15,496 nt of DNA. Origin: DTU018 sp029550685. Its GTDB lineage: Bacteria; Bacillota; Syntrophomonadia; Syntrophomonadales; Syntrophomonadaceae. A program made the translations under genes and the position numbers. The notes below the pieces were generated by a model, which ran no database searches, was not told the DNA's origin, and saw only the letters and a list, made by a program, of their open reading frames with translations. This document shows, piece after piece, positions 1-7,657 of this stretch (within the stretch, counting starts at the first letter, position 1; every line of letters begins with the position of its first letter). Where the stretch lies: positions 1 to 15,496 of the forward strand of contig DAONVO010000051.1 in the NCBI GenBank assembly GCA_035412805.1, written 5' to 3'.

Positions 1-77
1 TGTGAGAGGGATGTTGCTGCAGCAAGCTACTGCAGCTGCACCCTACTCGATTCGTCAAGATACCTCCAGGCACCGTT

Positions 78-108
78 AGAGATTGCTTCGCTGCGCTCGC
101 AATGACAC
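78..108 (+). repeat. Dispersed imperfect palindrome, copy 1
   Basis: The segment runs from GAGATTGC through a GC-rich centre to CGCAATGACAC. Related copies occur at 237-272, 14783-14819 and, inverted, 14867-14903. All share a GAGAT(T/C)GC arm, a variable (C)GCTTCGC-type centre and a (C)GC(A/G)ATGACA arm, so they can fold into an imperfect hairpin. Such elements are common non-coding intergenic repeats in many bacterial genomes; frames read through them give recognisable but meaningless peptides. Confidence 0.75.
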
Positions 109-236
109 AAAAGGAAACTTTTCATTTAACGTGGCCTGTGCCACAGGTAATAATTGCGAGTACTGGAGCGAGCCGGCTAATGCTCCCGCATCCAGCCTAA
201 CACCCTGCCAAGCCATGGTCGGCTTAGATTGGCGTA

Positions 237-272
237 GAGATTGCTTCGTCGCTGCGCTTCTCGCAATGACAA
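237..272 (+). repeat. Dispersed imperfect palindrome, copy 2
   Basis: This is a second copy in the same orientation as the one at 78-108, with a slightly longer centre (CTTCGTCGCTGCGCTTC between the GAGATTG and TCGCAATGACAA arms). The variable centre and conserved ends are the pattern expected of a small non-autonomous dispersed element. No transposase is nearby. Confidence 0.75.
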
Positions 273-305
273 TTAAGGAATTTTATTTTATGCGATGATA
301 GCGAA

Positions 306-328
306 GGCCATTTTCACAGCGATGACAC
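306..328 (+). repeat. Second repeat motif, shared with 14839-14860
   Basis: The segment GGCCATTTTCACAGCGATGA and its next bases match the reverse complement of 14839-14860, sharing the core CACAGC(G/A)ATGAC and a T-rich run before it. In both places the motif lies close to a copy of the GCAATGACA element, so the two may be parts of one larger composite repeat. Here the motif also supplies the -35 region of the proposed glmS promoter. Confidence 0.5.
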
Positions 329-341
329 TCTTTGGTATATT
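313..341 (+). promoter_or_regulatory. Probable sigma-A promoter for glmS
   Basis: TTCACA at 313-318 (5 of 6 to TTGACA), a 17-bp spacer, then TATATT at 336-341 (5 of 6 to TATAAT). The predicted start near 348 leaves a leader of about 60 nt before glmS. Spacing is ideal, but the assignment rests on consensus match only. Confidence 0.6.
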
Positions 342-409
342 CCCTGATCGCAGCTCTATGCCGCAAAGGGTTAATATTTTTCATGAGTTGATAAGGAGCG
401 AATAAATAT

Positions 410-2230
410 ATGTGTGGAATTATGGGATGTATAGGTACCAACCGAAATGCTACTGCAGTAATACTGGACGGTTTGAGCAAACTGGAGTACCGCGGTTACG
501 ATTCAGCCGGCATATGCACCCTGCAGGATAACGGTTTGTGTATACAAAAGAAAAAGGGACGCCTGGCTGATCTGACCGAGTCCATAGGGGAACTTCCGGT
601 CAGCAGCATTGGTATAGGCCATACTCGCTGGGCTACCCATGGGGTTCCCAGTGACAATAATGCTCATCCCCACAGCGATTGCAGCGGACGCATTGCGGTA
701 GTGCACAATGGAATCATAGAAAACTATGCTGGATTACGCAAAGATCTAATTTTAGAAGGACATGACTTTGTTTCCGAGACTGACACCGAGGTGGTTGTCC
801 ACCTGCTGGAACACTATTATAACGGTTCCCTGGAAGAAGCCGTGCGCAAGACCCTGGCTGATCTGCAGGGTTCCTTTGCTCTGGCCATTATGTGCCAGGA
901 TGAACCGGACAAATTGGTGGCGGTTAAAAAGGACAGTCCCCTGATAATTGGCCTGGGAGAAGGAGAAAACTATGTGGCGTCGGACATTCCCGCCATATTA
1001 GGCCGGACCAGTCAGGTATATATTATGGAGGACAATGAACTGGCGGTGGTGACCTCTGGTGAAGTCAAAATTACCGACCTTGAGGGCCGGCCCATTAACA
1101 AGGAAGTATTCACGGTAACCTGGGATGCGGTGGCCGCAGAAAAGGGCGGCTACGAGCACTTTATGCTCAAAGAGATTCATGAGCAGCCGGAAGCAGTGCG
1201 CCGGACCCTGCGAGGACGTATAAAAGATGGTCGGGTGGACCTGAGTGATCTGGAGTTAGAAAACCTGTTTCAGGGTATAAACAAGATTTATATTGTCGCC
1301 TGTGGCACAGCATTTCATGCCGGTATGGTAGGCCGTTTGGCTATAGAGAAGATGGCGCATATACCGGTGGAAACTGATATTGCTTCTGAGTTTCGTTACC
1401 GGGATATAATCTGGCAACCTGATCAACTGATGATTGTCATAAGCCAGTCGGGAGAGACGGCCGACACATTGGCCGCCTTGCGCCATGCTAAACGCAATGG
1501 GGTGAAGGTCCTGGCCGTAACCAATGTAGTGGGCAGTTCAGTAGCCCGGGAAGCTGACAAGGTAATCTATACTCATGCCGGACCGGAAATTGCGGTGGCT
1601 TCCACCAAGGCTTACACTACCCAGCTGGTAATCATGTACCTTCTGGCCTTGTACCTGGCCCAGGAACGCGGGACCGTTTCTCCAGATGATTTGAAAAAGC
1701 TGGGCAGCGAACTGGCAAAAATGGACCAGGTGCTGGAGACTGTATTGGAACAGGAAGAGAAAATAAAAACCCTGGCTACCAGATACACCAATGTTCAGGA
1801 CACCTTTTTTCTGGGACGGGGATTTGACTATGCCGTAGCCATGGAAGGAGCCCTAAAGCTAAAAGAAATATCTTACATCCATGCGGAAGCTTATGCAGCA
1901 GGGGAACTAAAACACGGACCCCTGGCATTAATCAGCGAGGGTGTTCCAGTACTTACTGTTATTAGTCAGGATCATTTGGTAGATAAATCTATGTCCAACA
2001 TTAAAGAGGTAAAAGCTCGAGGCGCTGTGGTTATTGCTATCTGCAAGGAAAATTTACAGGAAGACTGCCAGGAATGTGATGAACAAATCCTGATTCCTAA
2101 TGTAGATTCCCTGCTGGCACCAGTAGCTGCAGTGGTGCCATTGCAGATCTTTGCCTATTACATGGCAGTCTTGCGGGGGGCTGATGTGGATAAACCCCGC
2201 AACCTGGCCAAAAGTGTGACCGTGGAATAA
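410..2230 (+). CDS. glmS: Glutamine-fructose-6-phosphate aminotransferase (isomerizing)
   Basis: GlmS makes glucosamine-6-phosphate from fructose-6-phosphate and glutamine, the first committed step to UDP-GlcNAc for peptidoglycan; it is a cytoplasmic homodimer. The 606-aa length is normal for the family. The N-terminal glutaminase domain starts MCGIMG, with Cys2 becoming the N-terminal nucleophile after Met removal, and carries the RWATHG and HNGIIENY segments. Two SIS sugar-isomerase domains follow, with CGTAFHAG starting at residue 298, then SQSGETADT, ASTKAYTTQ and GELKHGPLALI. The C-terminus DKPRNLAKSVTVE is the family signature. The start is fixed by the MCGI motif and AAGGAG at 393-398. 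It is monocistronic: promoter at 313-341 and terminator at 2291-2332. No missing residues are seen. Confidence 0.99.
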   Translation: MCGIMGCIGTNRNATAVILDGLSKLEYRGYDSAGICTLQDNGLCIQKKKGRLADLTESIGELPVSSIGIGHTRWATHGVPSDNNAHPHSDCSGRIAVVHNGIIENYAGLRKDLILEGHDFVSETDTEVVVHLLEHYYNGSLEEAVRKTLADLQGSFALAIMCQDEPDKLVAVKKDSPLIIGLGEGENYVASDIPAILGRTSQVYIMEDNELAVVTSGEVKITDLEGRPINKEVFTVTWDAVAAEKGGYEHFMLKEIHEQPEAVRRTLRGRIKDGRVDLSDLELENLFQGINKIYIVACGTAFHAGMVGRLAIEKMAHIPVETDIASEFRYRDIIWQPDQLMIVISQSGETADTLAALRHAKRNGVKVLAVTNVVGSSVAREADKVIYTHAGPEIAVASTKAYTTQLVIMYLLALYLAQERGTVSPDDLKKLGSELAKMDQVLETVLEQEEKIKTLATRYTNVQDTFFLGRGFDYAVAMEGALKLKEISYIHAEAYAAGELKHGPLALISEGVPVLTVISQDHLVDKSMSNIKEVKARGAVVIAICKENLQEDCQECDEQILIPNVDSLLAPVAAVVPLQIFAYYMAVLRGADVDKPRNLAKSVTVE

Positions 2231-2290
2231 AAACTTCAGAACCACAATACCCTCATTGATAAATTAAAAATCCTGAAAACAGCAAAAGAG

Positions 2291-2332
2291 AAAAAACCAC
2301 CTCTATAGTTCAATCTATAGGGTGGTTTTTTT
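2291..2332 (+). terminator. Intrinsic terminator after glmS
   Basis: The left arm AAAAAACCACC-T-CTATAG (2291-2308) pairs with CTATAGGGTGGTTTTTT (2315-2331) apart from one bulged T at 2302. The loop is TTCAAT, and the right arm ends in a T run. The matching A run on the left could let it work in both directions, but only glmS reads into it. Confidence 0.93.
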
Positions 2333-2393
2333 GCGCATATAGTGTGGGGGAGTATCTGATGGTGTCCGCTATACGTCCGCGAGATGTTATATG

Positions 2394-2483
2394 TTACAGG
2401 AGTAAACCATGATAGGTTGTCTTAAAACGCGATTTACAGGAGTTTCTGTTGTTGGCACAGTATTTGCTTCACCATTTTACAGG
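2394..2483 (+). promoter_or_regulatory. Three TTACAGG direct repeats, candidate activator sites
   Basis: TTACAGG occurs at 2394-2400, 2434-2440 and 2477-2483, 40 and 43 bp apart, about four helical turns. The first two extend to TTACAGGAGT. They straddle the -24/-12 promoter, two copies lying about 80 and 40 bp upstream of the predicted start and the third over it. They are candidate binding sites for the regulator encoded at 7658-9538, but enhancer-binding proteins usually bind inverted repeats, so this remains a guess. Confidence 0.35.
2452..2468 (+). promoter_or_regulatory. Sigma-54 (-24/-12) promoter of the fixAB operon
   Basis: TTGGCACAGTATTTGCT matches the RpoN consensus (TTGGCAC, then 5 nt, then TTGCT) with the invariant GG at 2454-2455 and GC at 2466-2467 at correct spacing. 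Transcription should start near 2479, leaving a leader of about 148 nt before fixA. That leader contains a GGAGAT/ATCTCC stem at 2551-2575. An enhancer-binding protein gene lies in the same cluster, which supports the call. Confidence 0.9.
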
Positions 2484-2626
2484 CTTGAGTTTAACCGCTC
2501 AGAGTACGGATATGGAAAGGGGGAACTTCTTTTTTCAAATAACATAACCCGGAGATTATAGTTGGTCAGATCTCCTCTTTGCAAATTGAAGGAAAAGCAG
2601 AAAAGACGATAGGAGGCAATATTACG

Positions 2627-3394
2627 GTGCTCAATATGGTTGCTTGCTACAAGTGGGTTGTAGATGAAGCAGACATCCGCATTAATCAAGATTTGTCGGT
2701 AGATATGTCCAAAGCTCAGGGCAAAATCAGTGAATACGATAAAAACGCTATTGAAGCTGCAGTTCAGGCAGCAAAAGCTGCCGGCGCAAGGGCTGTGGGT
2801 CTGACCTTTGGCAATGAGAAGTCGAAACCATCGCTTAAGGATGCGCTTTCGCGCGGCTTGGAAGAGGGGTACTGGGTGCACGGAGATGAAGCGGATACTG
2901 CTGATGCTGTTGTCACTGCCAAAGTGCTGGCTGAAGCCATAAAACGCATTGGCAATATTGGTCTGGTGTTTTGCGCTGAAGGTGCTGCGGATACCTATGC
3001 CAGGCAAACCGCTCCTCGCCTTGGAGCGCTGCTGGATCTGCCGGTAATTACCTCCGCCAAAGAGATAAGCATTGACGGCAACACGGTTACGGTTACCAGA
3101 AAGCTAGATGATTGTGTGGAAACAGTATCCGCTGAATTTCCAGCCATAATCGCCGTATTGCCCGAAGCCAATGTGCCAGATATTCCAGGACTGAAAGCAG
3201 TTATGGCTGCCTCGAAAAAGCCGGTTACAGAATGGCGAGCAGCCGATCTAATTACCGATGCCACTCCTTTGAGTTGGGTGACTTCTGTTAAAGGTTATGA
3301 AACCAACCGCAAGAACATTGTCTTTGCCGAGGGAGATGCCGCTGAAAGAGTCAAGCAACTGGTAGCTGCCCTGAGAAAGGAAGGTGTTTTGTAA
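2627..3394 (+). CDS. fixA: FixA, electron transfer flavoprotein beta-type subunit
   Basis: FixA pairs with FixB as the ETF-like heterodimer of the FixABCX complex, which carries flavin-borne electrons between NADH or acyl-CoA dehydrogenases and the FixC/FixX module. The family is shown by the start MVACYKWVVDEADI, SEYDKNAIEAA at residues 35-45, GAADTYARQTAP near 120 and the end KKPVTEWRAADL; these match the FixA branch (carnitine/nitrogen fixation) better than ordinary EtfB. I chose GTG at 2627 because AGGAGG at 2611-2616 lies 10 nt upstream and the protein is then 255 aa, the usual FixA length. An upstream TTG at 2579 would put the ribosome site inside the gene; ATG 2636 is 19 nt from it. 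The stop overlaps the fixB start (TAATG). Confidence 0.93.
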   Translation: MLNMVACYKWVVDEADIRINQDLSVDMSKAQGKISEYDKNAIEAAVQAAKAAGARAVGLTFGNEKSKPSLKDALSRGLEEGYWVHGDEADTADAVVTAKVLAEAIKRIGNIGLVFCAEGAADTYARQTAPRLGALLDLPVITSAKEISIDGNTVTVTRKLDDCVETVSAEFPAIIAVLPEANVPDIPGLKAVMAASKKPVTEWRAADLITDATPLSWVTSVKGYETNRKNIVFAEGDAAERVKQLVAALRKEGVL

Positions 3395-4302
3395 TGGCCG
3401 GGATTTTAGTATACAGTGAGCAGACTGGCCTGGCAGAAGAACTGATTAGTTATGCGGTTTCTACCGGCAAAGCAGTAACTGCTATCACCTTTAATGAAGA
3501 AGATGCTGGTATTCTGGCTTCTTGCGGTGCGGATGTGTGCGTGGTAAAAGGGGCCAGTGACATGCCTGAAGCCTATGGCAAGGCATTGGCCGGATTTATT
3601 AAGGATAAAGGGATTGAACAGGTTCTAATCGGAGCTACTGCCCGGGGAAGAAATCTGGCGGCCAGTATAGCCGGCTATCTGGATTGTGCTATGGCTAGTG
3701 ATGTTTCCTATCTGCAAATTGTAGGGCCAGACCTAATCTGCCAAAGAATGACTTATGGAGGGCTGCTGGTATCCTCTGAAACCCTTTCCGGGATTAGCGT
3801 AGTGACAGTTGGACCAGGAATGTTCGAAAAGCAGGAAAAAGCAGCCGGCACCATTACCAGCCTGCAGCTTGATGCTGACAACAGGGTTAAATTAGTAGCC
3901 AGGGAGCCGGTTGTTAAACAAGGTGTGGACCTGACTGCAGCTGACAAGATTGTTTGCGTCGGGATGGGAATGGACAAGGAAGAAGATCTGGAAATGGTTC
4001 GGCAATTGGCGCAATCTATAGGAGCAGAACTGGGATGCACCAGAGGGATTGCTGAGGAAAGGCACTGGCTGCCGCCGGAACAATATATCGGGATCTCCGG
4101 ACAGGTTATTAAACCACAGCTTTACATCGGGATAGGTGTTTCCGGACAAGTTCAACATGTATATGGAGTGCGTGAGGCCAAAGTTATAGTGGCTGTCAAC
4201 AATGATGAAAAAGCGCCTCTATTCAAGTCAGCAGACTATGGAATCGTCGGTGATATGTACGAAGTAGTGCCTTTAATTACTGAAGCTATTCGGAATCTGT
4301 AA
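3394..4302 (+). CDS. fixB: FixB, electron transfer flavoprotein alpha-type subunit
   Basis: This is the FAD-binding large subunit of the ETF-like pair with FixA. The N-terminal half has the adenine-nucleotide-like fold with GATARGRNLAASIAGYL. The C-terminal FAD domain has YIGISGQ and LYIGIGVSGQVQH at about residues 231-255, and ADYGIVGDMYEVVPL near the end, all typical of EtfA/FixB. The 302-aa length fits the FixB branch. The start ATG overlaps the fixA stop by one base, so the two are translationally coupled and made in equal amounts. No extra ferredoxin domain is fused at the N-terminus, unlike some clostridial EtfA proteins. Confidence 0.94.
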   Translation: MAGILVYSEQTGLAEELISYAVSTGKAVTAITFNEEDAGILASCGADVCVVKGASDMPEAYGKALAGFIKDKGIEQVLIGATARGRNLAASIAGYLDCAMASDVSYLQIVGPDLICQRMTYGGLLVSSETLSGISVVTVGPGMFEKQEKAAGTITSLQLDADNRVKLVAREPVVKQGVDLTAADKIVCVGMGMDKEEDLEMVRQLAQSIGAELGCTRGIAEERHWLPPEQYIGISGQVIKPQLYIGIGVSGQVQHVYGVREAKVIVAVNNDEKAPLFKSADYGIVGDMYEVVPLITEAIRNL

Positions 4303-4365
4303 TAAGGAACAGCACAGAAAACCTGTGGATCTTTACAGAAAAGTCAATTTGGGGAGGTTATGAGA

Positions 4366-5523
4366 ATGTGGTACATGAATGAAGAAAGAGAACTGATACG
4401 TAATGTGGCCAGGGATTTCGCCCAGAAAGAGTTAAAGCCGGTTGCATTGCAAATTGATAAAAGCGGCGAATTTCCGCTGGAACAGTTTAAGCGGGCTGGT
4501 GAATTAGGTCTGCTGGGTATTAACATTCCAGAAGAATATGGCGGTCTGGGCGGGGACTATACTACCCTGGCTTTGGTAAATGAAGAAATAGCCAAAGTAA
4601 TGCCGGTATTAACCATTGCCATGGGAGCCCATAGTGTGCTGGCCGGGGAACTGTTGCTGATGCTGGGCACCCCCGAGCAGAAAGCCAAGTATTTGGCCCC
4701 GGCAGCAACGGGTGAAATAATACTGGCCTGTGCTCAAACCGAAGCGGTGGGAGGTTCAAACCAGGTTGAATACAGCTGCCGAGCTGTGGCTGATGGTGAT
4801 GACTTTGTTATCAATGGAACCAAAGTACTCATTTCCAATATAGGGGTTGCTGATGTTTACATCGTTATGACCGTTACCGGTGAAAAGATTGATCCGGCTA
4901 CCCGGTCCGGTATGTCGGCTTTTATTGTGGAGGCTGGCACCCCTGGCCTGGAGATTGGCAAACCTGAAGTCAAACTAGGTTGGCACGGTTCTGCCACCGG
5001 GAGTATTTCTTTCAAAAACTGCCGCGTTCCCAAAGAAAATTTGTTAGGCCCATTACATGGCGGAATGCAGGCATTGTTTATTAGTTCTACCAATGAATTT
5101 TTGACCTGCGGACCAGTTGGCCTGGGAATGGCGGAAGCTTGCTACGAAGCAGCCCTGGATTACAGTATGCAAAGGGTACAGTGCGGGCAATCGATGTTCG
5201 ACCGTTTCCAGGTGACCAGGCACAAGCTGGTTAAAATGTGGAGTGATATCGAAGCCCTGCGTGCTCTGGTATACAGTGTTTTTTCCATGAAAGATCAGGG
5301 CCATCTCTGCCTGGCCCAAGGTCGTCTTTTGAAAGCCAAGGGAGCCGAAGTCTCCGAAGCTGTTGCCAGGGAGGCTATCCAGCTGTTTGGTGGGGTAGGA
5401 TGTATTGTAGATACTGGTATTGAGCGCTTCTGGCGCGACGCTAAAGTTCTGGCCATTGGCGGTGCTTCCATCGAAGCCCTGAACGAGCAGATCTCCATTA
5501 TGATGAAAAACAAAATGCTCTAA
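4366..5523 (+). CDS. Acyl-CoA dehydrogenase family flavoprotein (CaiA-like)
   Basis: This is a member of the flavin-dependent acyl-CoA dehydrogenase / enoyl-CoA reductase family, with N-terminal helical, middle beta (AQTEAVGGSN, LGWHGSATGSISF) and C-terminal helical domains (RVQCGQSMFDRFQ, QLFGGVG, ERFWRDAKV). At the place where short- and medium-chain enzymes have the catalytic Glu of the YEGT motif it reads AIGGAS, so that Glu is Gly (residue 366 counted from ATG 4366). A Glu at 244 in STNEFL aligns with the alternative base of isovaleryl-CoA dehydrogenase. As I recall it, E. coli CaiA also has GG at the first site. I chose ATG 4366 over 4360 because GGAGG (4353-4357) is 8 nt away rather than 2. 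It most likely exchanges electrons with FixAB. Substrate and direction are unknown. Confidence 0.9.
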   Translation: MWYMNEERELIRNVARDFAQKELKPVALQIDKSGEFPLEQFKRAGELGLLGINIPEEYGGLGGDYTTLALVNEEIAKVMPVLTIAMGAHSVLAGELLLMLGTPEQKAKYLAPAATGEIILACAQTEAVGGSNQVEYSCRAVADGDDFVINGTKVLISNIGVADVYIVMTVTGEKIDPATRSGMSAFIVEAGTPGLEIGKPEVKLGWHGSATGSISFKNCRVPKENLLGPLHGGMQALFISSTNEFLTCGPVGLGMAEACYEAALDYSMQRVQCGQSMFDRFQVTRHKLVKMWSDIEALRALVYSVFSMKDQGHLCLAQGRLLKAKGAEVSEAVAREAIQLFGGVGCIVDTGIERFWRDAKVLAIGGASIEALNEQISIMMKNKML

Positions 5524-5562
5524 ATGTCTGATCAAAATTAATGAAGGGAAGGGTGGATCAGT

Positions 5563-6372
5563 ATGTATCAGGATTATGAGAAGCTGTACGATCATGTGGT
5601 GACCTATGCCAAGGATGGCCCCATCGCCACCATAACCTTGGACTGCCCGGAAAACAAGAACCGGATTACCGAGCAGCTAATCGACGAATTAGGTAAAGCC
5701 CTGGATGAAGCCAACTGGGATGATGAAGTGAGAGTAGTTATATTGCAGGGAACCGGCGAATGGAGTTTTGGACCTGGTGATATCAGTGTTATCAAGTCCA
5801 AACTTGCTGTAAACCTGCGCGCCGGCCGTAAGATAATGGTGGAAATTAGCAATGTTGTAAAAAAGATGATGACTATGACCAAACCTATTATCGGAATTGC
5901 CGAAGCCGGTTGTGTGGGAGGCGGCTGCAACCTGCTGCTGGCCAGTGATATTGTTATTGCTGCCGATACAGCCTGGTTTATGCAGGTGTTTGCCGACTAT
6001 GCTCTTTCTCCGGATACGGGAGGTCTCTGGGTTTTGCAGCATTTGGTAGGCCCCCAGAAAGCCAAAGTGCTGGCTATGACGGCTGCACCGATTACTGCCC
6101 AGACGGCTTTGGAGATGGGTATGGTTTATAAAGTAGTACCCAGAGATCAGCTTTATGAAGAAGCGCTTTCCCTGGCCAGAGTTATTGCCTCCAAATCTCC
6201 GGTGGGTATTAACCATATCAAGCAAATCTCCAATCGTCTCTATGATTACACCATGGATACCTATTTCCAGATTGAAGCCGATTACCTGTGCCTGGGCTCT
6301 TTGAGTGAGGACTTTAAAGAAAAGAATGCTGCTGTGGCTCAGGGACGTGAGCCTGTTTATAAAGGTATATAG
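5563..6372 (+). CDS. Crotonase-fold enoyl-CoA hydratase/isomerase family protein
   Basis: This is a 269-aa crotonase-superfamily enzyme acting on a CoA ester. The oxyanion-hole segments are present: FGPGDI at 69-74 and GCVGGG at 116-121. The two glutamates of true enoyl-CoA hydratases are absent: the first is Asn123 (GGGCNLL) and the second aligns with Phe143. An Asp at 151 in SPDTGG matches the single acidic residue of PaaG-type isomerases, whose (V/S)PDxGGxWxL-HLVG pattern is also seen here. It may therefore be an isomerase or another crotonase reaction rather than a plain hydratase. GGGTGG at 5551-5556 precedes the start by 6 nt. It sits 39 nt after the dehydrogenase, in the same operon. 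Confidence 0.88.
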   Translation: MYQDYEKLYDHVVTYAKDGPIATITLDCPENKNRITEQLIDELGKALDEANWDDEVRVVILQGTGEWSFGPGDISVIKSKLAVNLRAGRKIMVEISNVVKKMMTMTKPIIGIAEAGCVGGGCNLLLASDIVIAADTAWFMQVFADYALSPDTGGLWVLQHLVGPQKAKVLAMTAAPITAQTALEMGMVYKVVPRDQLYEEALSLARVIASKSPVGINHIKQISNRLYDYTMDTYFQIEADYLCLGSLSEDFKEKNAAVAQGREPVYKGI

Positions 6373-6411
6373 ATAGCCATGAGAAACTGCATCATAGGGG
6401 AGGTATAAAGC

Positions 6412-7482
6412 ATGCAACAAAAAACCATGAAAGCATTAGTATGTGAAGGCCCTGGTAAGTATGGCCTGAAGGATATTCCCGTACCGAAAATTCTAGAACC
6501 TACTGATGTAATCGGTAAAGTAACTCTTGCCGCTATCTGCACCAGTGATATTCATTATGTAAACGGAGAACTAGCAACTGCCGTTTATCCCAGAACCATG
6601 GGGCATGAATTCTGCATTGAGATCGTGGAAACCGGTGATGCAGTGAAGAAGTTCAAAGTGGGCGATCGTTGCGTGGTTAAAGCTGGAGCCAGCTGTGGGG
6701 AATGTGTTTTCTGTAAACTTGGTATCCGCTCCGCTTGTGTAAGGGGCGGGATTTTTGGCAGCATCGGAACTCTGGACGGCTGCCATGCCGAGTATATCAG
6801 GGTTCCCTTTGCCGACTTGGAAGGACAGCTTATACCGATTCCCGACGGCATGAGCGAAGAAGATATTATCATGCTGCCGGATATGCTGGGCACAGCATGG
6901 TTTGGAGTTAAAAATGCTGAGATAAAGGAAGGCTCAACAGTTGCAGTAGTCGGTGTCGGCCCGGTGGGACTGTGTTCTTGTTTGTTAGCCAAAAAGATGT
7001 TCAAAGCCAAGACAGTTATTGCTATCGACCTGATTCAGGAAAGAGTTGATTTGGCTGTTAAGGAAGGCATTGCAGATCTGGGTATTAATGCTTCCACTGA
7101 AAACGTTGATGCCAAGGTTAAGGAACTGGTTGGCCCCCTGGGAGTAGATGCTACCGTGGAAACAGCCGGTGTGGAAGAAGCCCTGCAGACATGTGTTGCC
7201 ATTACCAAGCCCAGTGGCATTCTTTCTACAGTATCTATTTTCTCCGTACCTATGATGCCCATGCCCATGAATATGCTAATGACCAAGAAAATTACTTTGC
7301 GATATGGTATTCAGGAAACGGAAGGAATGCCAGAGATGCTGGCAGCAATACAGGATGGTACAATAAATACCCGCTTCCTTATGACCCACAAAAAACCCCT
7401 CAATGATATCATGGAGGGATACAAAGTATTTGGGAACAAGGAAGACGGGTGCATCAAGTGGTTGGTGACCCCCCTTGAATAA
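6412..7482 (+). CDS. Zinc-dependent medium-chain alcohol dehydrogenase
   Basis: This is a 356-aa zinc alcohol dehydrogenase of the MDR superfamily. Catalytic zinc ligands are Cys43 (CTSD), His65-Glu66 (GHE) and probably Asp157 (LPDMLG), the Cys/His/Asp set known from bacterial secondary-alcohol dehydrogenases. The structural zinc lobe is intact: Cys95, 98, 101 and 109 in C-x2-C-x2-C-x7-C spacing. The Rossmann motif is GVGPVG at 181-186, and an acidic Asp206 at the end of the second strand favours NAD over NADP. In this operon it may oxidise or reduce a hydroxyacyl- or oxo-intermediate made by the crotonase, replacing a classic 3-hydroxyacyl-CoA dehydrogenase, but substrate is inference. GGGGAGG at 6397-6403 is 8 nt from the start. 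Confidence 0.92.
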   Translation: MQQKTMKALVCEGPGKYGLKDIPVPKILEPTDVIGKVTLAAICTSDIHYVNGELATAVYPRTMGHEFCIEIVETGDAVKKFKVGDRCVVKAGASCGECVFCKLGIRSACVRGGIFGSIGTLDGCHAEYIRVPFADLEGQLIPIPDGMSEEDIIMLPDMLGTAWFGVKNAEIKEGSTVAVVGVGPVGLCSCLLAKKMFKAKTVIAIDLIQERVDLAVKEGIADLGINASTENVDAKVKELVGPLGVDATVETAGVEEALQTCVAITKPSGILSTVSIFSVPMMPMPMNMLMTKKITLRYGIQETEGMPEMLAAIQDGTINTRFLMTHKKPLNDIMEGYKVFGNKEDGCIKWLVTPLE

Positions 7483-7524
7483 GGTGTTTACTGGCAGGAT
7501 GTTATACATCCTGCCGGTATCACC
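7483..7524 (+). terminator. Strong hairpin just after the alcohol dehydrogenase
   Basis: A perfect 9-bp stem GGCAGGATG (7493-7501) / CATCCTGCC (7507-7515) with loop TTATA starts 10 nt after the stop codon; the stem can be extended outward, including GGTG/CACC at 7483-7486 and 7521-7524. There is no T run after it, so it could be a weak terminator or an mRNA 3'-end stabiliser that lowers readthrough into the regulator gene. Confidence 0.55.
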
Positions 7525-7596
7525 AAAGATGAGGATTGCTGTGTATAGACACAAAAAATCGGAATAGTTTATCTATTTATTTTAGCAAAATGGGCC

Positions 7597-7605
7597 TGCT
7601 ATACT
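7597..7605 (+). promoter_or_regulatory. Extended -10 promoter for the regulator gene
   Basis: TGCTATACT gives a TGn-extended -10 hexamer TATACT (5 of 6) at 7600-7605, with no clear -35. The start would be near 7612, leaving about 46 nt before the ATG at 7658. A housekeeping promoter here would let the activator be made independently of the sigma-54 promoter and would also serve fixCX. Confidence 0.5.
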
Positions 7606-7657
7606 GAAATCAGTAATGGTGACTGGTTGGAGTATTGGTCTGCAAAGGAGAGATATC

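Larger units (their letters stand above)
1..409. other. Gene-free region upstream of glmS with small palindromes
   Basis: No convincing gene is seen here. Short open frames lack ribosome sites, and the one at 83-298 is largely read through dispersed repeats. The stretch holds two adjacent perfect palindromes (TTGCTGCAGCAA at 14-25 and TGCAGCTGCA at 31-40), a 6-bp inverted repeat CCTGTG-C-CACAGG at 135-147, two copies of a TTGC...GCAATGACA dispersed element (78-108, 237-272), a third repeat motif at 306-328 and a sigma-A-like promoter at 313-341. The space from the predicted transcription start to the glmS start is only about 60 nt, too short for a glmS ribozyme, and I see no ribozyme core. 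Confidence 0.6.

Noticed and set aside
83..298. Open frame of 71 codons
   Set aside because: It reads through two dispersed repeats, has no ribosome site and matches no family I know.
348..409. glmS ribozyme
   Set aside because: The leader is too short and the conserved core is not visible.
2477..3007. Long minus-strand frame of 176 codons opposite fixA
   Set aside because: It is antisense to a clear gene and its promoter, low-complexity relative to real proteins, and has no recognisable motif.
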